Below, piece after piece: positions 5,050-7,399 of a DNA stretch of 7,399 nucleotides. The stretch spans positions 1 through 7,399 of the forward strand of contig CALBAF010000167.1 in assembly GCA_937926415.1 (NCBI GenBank). The letters run 5' to 3'. The notes beneath the pieces are model-generated. The model made no database searches. It worked only from the letters and a program-made list of their open reading frames with translations, and was not told the origin of the DNA. Each line of letters starts with the position of its first letter. Within the stretch, counting starts at the first letter, position 1. A program made the position numbers and the translations under genes. The stretch is from an uncultured Actinomyces sp. (GTDB taxonomy: Bacteria > Actinomycetota > Actinomycetes > Actinomycetales > Actinomycetaceae).

Positions 5050-7146
5050 TTAGTCCTCCTGCTCGGCCAGCGCGTCGGCTGCGGCTTCGATCTGGGGTCG
5101 GGGCGGGCATGTTGCGGGGCCGCTGGTGGACGCTGCGAGGGCACCCGCACAGTTTGCCAGCAGGAGTGCCCGTTTGAGGGGGATCCCTTGCGCGAGGGAG
5201 GCTGCCAGGACACCGGAGTGCGCGTCGCCAGCGCCGTTGCTATCGACGGCCCGGATTCGCGGGGTTGGGACATGGACAGTGGAAAGGCTGTCTGAGGTAT
5301 TACTCGGCGCGAAGTACGCGCCACTCTCATCCTTTCGGACGAGAACGTGATGCCCGAGCCGGGCGGCTAGGGCCGATGCTGCCTCATCTACTGACGTCCA
5401 GGAGCGGAACTTACGCTCATCGTTGGGAATTCTCGTCCACAGGTCCTGCGACTCATCGTCATTCATGGAAATGATGGTGTTCGAAGGCAAACCATCAGGA
5501 ATCCCGACGACGGGGGAGACGTCCAGGACCACGCGCACTCCCTCGGGTAGGACGCGCAGTGCGTTGTCGGCGGCCATCTTGTTGGACGGATGATCCATGA
5601 GAGATCCGTCGATGAACAGCACATCGCCCGGCTTCATCGTGCGCACGACATCGGCCCATGCAGTCTCGGGTGCCATCGTCTCGGCACCCTTCATGGCAAT
5701 GATTGTGCACTTGCCGCTGCCCGTGATGAGCGCGGTGCGGTACGCGTTGTCGCAGTCCGTTAGCCGGGGGCCTGCGTCGACGATTCCCTCGCGCGCGAGG
5801 GCCTGCTCGATCAGTGAGGCGTGGGGTCCCTCGCCGATCGGGCTGAGGGAGACGGCCTCGGCCCCCATCCGGCGTGCTGCCGTGAGAACGTTGAAGCCCG
5901 CGCTGACGTGGAATCCCTCGTCGTTAACCCGCTCGGAGCCGCCGCCGTATACCGGGGCGTTGCCGGCTAGCACGTGGTCCACGAGGATCTGCCCCATGAG
6001 GACGACTCGGCCCGCAGGGGAGGTGGGCGACGAAGCGGGGGCCGGCTCCTCCGGAGACGTGTCGGCATCGGGATCGGCAGCTGGCGAAGCACTCGTGGGA
6101 GACTCCTCCTGGCGCCCGACAAGCGCCTGATCGCGCAGCTCCAGGAGATCCCCGGCGACGGTGGACAGGCCGAGGTGGGAGACCTCCTCGATCATCGAGA
6201 GGCTGTCTGCGGGGAGAACCTGAACACCGAGGGCAGCGCCCAGGATTGCGCCCGCGATTGCGCCGATCGTGTCGGTATCGCCGCCGATGTTGGCGGCGTC
6301 CAGCAGCGCCTGCGGGGACGGGTCTCGCGCGAGCAGCGCGAAGGCCATGGGGATCGCGTGGGCCGAGGCCACGGACGTTCCCACCTGCTCAACCAGGCAC
6401 TCCAGGGATGAGGAGGCGGGGTTGACGGCCAGCTGCATGGCCCTGCGCGTCGCGGCAACGACGTCCGGGTCGGGGGTCCACGCGCCGCGCTCGGGCAGGG
6501 AATCGACGTAGGACACAGCCTTCCACAGCAGGGACCTCAGATTCGGGGTCGTTGAACGCGCGGCGTCGATACCCATGGACACGGCCGCCGCCACGAGGGC
6601 AGCCGACTGGAAGCCCTGTCGCGTCGCGTGCGTGACCCGGCATGACGACCACACGACCTCGGCGAAAGCCTCCGGATCCTCCGTCGAGACCGCAATACCG
6701 ATCGGCGTGACGCGCATCGCCGCACCGTTCGTGGTGCCCTCGCCGCCCACGGTCAGCGGGTCCTCGCCCGCGCGCACGCGCTCCAGCGCAGCCTTCGTCG
6801 AGGGTCCCAGCAGGTCGAGCGAGCCGCGCTCGATCATCGAATCCTCCCAGGCCAGCAGGGCGTGGGCGAACTCGACCGCATTGAGGGCCACGCGACCCGA
6901 GGAGGAGCCCCGGCCTCGTATTAAGAGGGACGCGACCAACAGCGCCTGTTCCGTGTCATCCGTGACTGACCCCGCCGGCATCCCCGGTGCGTAGGGCTGC
7001 GAGGCGTCACCGTCCACGAGTCCCGTGATACGCCCGTACACCGCGCGGATCTGCTCCGGGGACATCTCCTGCGTCGGCATGCCCAGCGCGTCGCCGAGCG
7101 CCAGGCCAGCCAGGGCGCCGTGCGCGCGAGAAAGACGAGGATCCAT
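5050..7146 (-). CDS. ADP-ribosylglycohydrolase-PfkB kinase fusion, active sites intact (module A)
   Basis: This 698-aa bifunctional cytoplasmic enzyme has no signal peptide or membrane segment. Residues 1-335 form an ARH/DraG-family domain, which hydrolyses ADP-ribose-type N- or O-glycosidic bonds using two Mg ions. GALAGLALGDALG (10-22), TDDTE (62-66), NGAAMR (140-145) and GGDTDT (288-293) supply the metal ligands and match active family members. Residues 340-377 are a Pro/Ser/Ala/Asp-rich linker. Residues 378-698 are a PfkB-family kinase (ribokinase/adenosine kinase fold): first strand GRVVLMGQILVD, substrate-side AGFN (416-419), and anion hole NGAGD with catalytic Asp641. Inferred reaction: release of a ribosyl product followed by ATP-dependent phosphorylation of it or a related nucleoside. 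The natural substrate is unknown. ATG 7146 has GGAGG 6 nt upstream. It is the first gene of the array and the only copy with complete motifs. Confidence 0.93.
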   Translation of the reverse strand: MDPRLSRAHGALAGLALGDALGMPTQEMSPEQIRAVYGRITGLVDGDASQPYAPGMPAGSVTDDTEQALLVASLLIRGRGSSSGRVALNAVEFAHALLAWEDSMIERGSLDLLGPSTKAALERVRAGEDPLTVGGEGTTNGAAMRVTPIGIAVSTEDPEAFAEVVWSSCRVTHATRQGFQSAALVAAAVSMGIDAARSTTPNLRSLLWKAVSYVDSLPERGAWTPDPDVVAATRRAMQLAVNPASSSLECLVEQVGTSVASAHAIPMAFALLARDPSPQALLDAANIGGDTDTIGAIAGAILGAALGVQVLPADSLSMIEEVSHLGLSTVAGDLLELRDQALVGRQEESPTSASPAADPDADTSPEEPAPASSPTSPAGRVVLMGQILVDHVLAGNAPVYGGGSERVNDEGFHVSAGFNVLTAARRMGAEAVSLSPIGEGPHASLIEQALAREGIVDAGPRLTDCDNAYRTALITGSGKCTIIAMKGAETMAPETAWADVVRTMKPGDVLFIDGSLMDHPSNKMAADNALRVLPEGVRVVLDVSPVVGIPDGLPSNTIISMNDDESQDLWTRIPNDERKFRSWTSVDEAASALAARLGHHVLVRKDESGAYFAPSNTSDSLSTVHVPTPRIRAVDSNGAGDAHSGVLAASLAQGIPLKRALLLANCAGALAASTSGPATCPPRPQIEAAADALAEQED
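5055..5060 (-). promoter_or_regulatory. Ribosome binding site for module B, inside the end of module A
   Basis: AGGAGG lies 8 nt before the ATG at 5046 and within the last codons of the upstream gene, whose TAA is only 3 nt from the ATG. This is typical of translational coupling. Confidence 0.8.
5774..5793. repeat. 20-bp exact repeat in the kinase core, module A copy
   Basis: Partner of 1866-1885 in the intact fusion gene. Together with the nearby pair 5835-5854 and 1927-1946 it marks the best-conserved DNA between the first and third modules. Confidence 0.7.
5976..6003. repeat. 28-bp exact repeat, copy 2 (kinase first strand, module A)
   Basis: Identical to positions 40-67, in the same orientation and reading frame, within the intact fusion gene. 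The equivalent DNA of modules B and C is clearly different, so the sharing is specific to modules A and D. Confidence 0.8.
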
Positions 7147-7152
7147 GCTGCA

Positions 7153-7157
7153 CCTCC
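7153..7157 (-). promoter_or_regulatory. Ribosome binding site of module A
   Basis: GGAGG lies 6 nt before the ATG at 7146. It follows a strong GC-only hairpin by 4 nt, which could influence ribosome access. Confidence 0.8.
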
Positions 7158-7161
7158 GAAC

Positions 7162-7177
7162 GCGGGCGCGCGCCCGC
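7162..7177. repeat. Perfect 16-bp GC palindrome in the leader of the array
   Basis: The sequence is fully self-complementary. As RNA it gives a 6-bp all-GC stem with a GCGC loop, placed 4 nt upstream of the module A ribosome binding site. No U tract follows, so it is not a classical terminator. It may be a leader hairpin, a protein-binding operator, or a chance product of high GC content. Confidence 0.5.
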
Positions 7178-7189
7178 AGATAGCGTGAA

Positions 7190-7211
7190 CGCCCCGGAAC
7201 GTTCCGAGGCG
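7190..7211 (-). terminator. Inverted repeat after tRNA-Lys, possible terminator or operator
   Basis: Nine-base arms (7203-7211 and 7190-7198) flank an ACGT loop. The RNA stem pairs fully with one G-U, and begins 5 nt after the tRNA 3' end. The core is the 12-bp palindrome CGGAACGTTCCG (7195-7206). Only two U residues follow, so termination would be weak or of the U-poor type common in actinobacteria. The palindrome could equally be a regulator site controlling the array. The rest of the 70-nt gap shows no convincing -10/-35 pair for module A. Confidence 0.4.
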
Positions 7212-7216
7212 ACCAG

Positions 7217-7288
7217 TAGGCCCAGGGGGACTCGAACCCCCAACCTACGGATTAAAAGTCCGCTGCTCTACCATTGAGCTATAGGCCC
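7217..7288 (-). tRNA. tRNA-Lys (anticodon TTT)
   Basis: The 72-nt sequence folds as a cloverleaf. The acceptor stem GGGCCTA pairs with TGGGCCT (with G-U pairs), the D arm is GCTC/GAGC, and the anticodon stem encloses the loop CTTTTAA. The variable loop has 5 nt, and the T arm GGGGG/CCCCC carries TTCGAGT. The discriminator base is A and CCA is not encoded. The anticodon TTT reads AAA/AAG lysine codons. It is transcribed toward the ARH-PfkB array, 70 nt upstream of it, so readthrough into the array is conceivable. Confidence 0.95.
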
Positions 7289-7297
7289 AGCAGCCCC

Positions 7298-7303
7298 ATT
7301 GTA
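7298..7303 (-). promoter_or_regulatory. -10 box of the tRNA-Lys promoter
   Basis: TACAAT on the minus strand fits the TANNNT consensus and ends 9 nt before the first tRNA base. A weak -35 (TTGGGC, 7323-7328) would have a long 19-nt spacer. The region overlaps the ribosome binding site and start of the divergent plus-strand gene. Confidence 0.6.
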
Positions 7304-7319
7304 GGAGGAAGAAGTCCCC

Positions 7320-7399
7320 ATGGCCCAATCGAAGATGCCGCGACGCCCCGCCATGCTCGACGCCGCCAGGGCTGACGCCATCATCGGCGACGAAGACCC
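7320..7399 (+). CDS. Protein of unknown function, N-terminal 26 residues, runs off right edge
   Basis: The ORF begins MAQSKMPRRP and stays open to the end of the window. Its codons are strongly GC-ending (GCC, CTC, GAC, ATC), as expected for a real gene in this genome. AGGAGG at 7303-7308 lies 11 nt upstream of the ATG, slightly long but acceptable. The visible part has a basic start (KMPRRP) followed by an acidic helix-like stretch. No family can be recognised from 26 residues. It is divergent from the tRNA-Lys and the ARH-PfkB array, and its promoter would have to lie within or near the tRNA gene. There is no indication that it belongs functionally to the array. Confidence 0.6.
   Translation, partial: MAQSKMPRRPAMLDAARADAIIGDED

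Noticed and set aside
7178..7206. Possible ECF-sigma promoter (GGAAC ... GTT) upstream of module A
   Set aside because: The spacing between GGAAC and the next GTT is about 10 nt instead of the usual 16 or so, and GGAAC is explained by the palindrome.
7217..7288. tRNA-Lys 3' end as an attachment site of an integrated element
   Set aside because: No second copy of the tRNA 3' sequence and no integrase are present in this window, so there is no direct support.
1..7399. CRISPR array, insertion sequence, or rRNA
   Set aside because: No regularly spaced direct repeats, terminal inverted repeats with a transposase, or rRNA-like sequence were seen. The repeats present are explained by gene duplication.

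Overview
The window is high-GC DNA with the codon bias, GGAGG-type ribosome binding sites and tightly packed same-strand genes typical of an actinobacterium. An Actinomyces/Schaalia-like host is a guess from style and cannot be proven here.

Almost all of it (about positions 1-7146, minus strand) is one operon-like array. It holds four consecutive copies of the same two-domain module: an ADP-ribosylglycohydrolase (ARH/DraG-type) domain joined to a PfkB-family (ribokinase-like) sugar/nucleoside kinase domain. Reading 5'->3' on the minus strand, module A (7146-5050) is a complete 698-aa fusion with both active sites intact. Module B (5046-3094, 650 aa) is a full-length open frame, but the ARH metal ligands and the kinase GAGD motif are both replaced. 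Module C (3079 to about 1142) is likewise degenerate at both sites. It runs without a stop into the ARH half of module D (from Met647, position 1141), giving a 965-aa ARH-PfkB-ARH protein that ends at 182. The PfkB half of module D then starts as a separate ORF at 169, with a ribosome binding site overlapping the previous stop, and leaves the window at position 1. Intergenic gaps are 3, 14 and 12 nt, so the array is probably one translationally coupled transcript.

Upstream of the array (7147-7216) is a 70-nt gap with two inverted repeats: a terminator-like one just behind a tRNA, and a very GC-rich one just before the module A ribosome binding site. A tRNA-Lys(TTT) gene on the minus strand (7217-7288) has a good -10 box. 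A divergent plus-strand CDS of unknown function starts at 7320 and runs off the right edge.

The standout feature is an expanded array in which only the promoter-proximal copy keeps the catalytic residues of both domains. The downstream copies stay open and keep a shared structural core while losing every recognisable active-site motif. They look like pseudoenzymes, decoys, binding/immunity proteins or subunits, not simple pseudogenes. The function of the array is not known from sequence alone.
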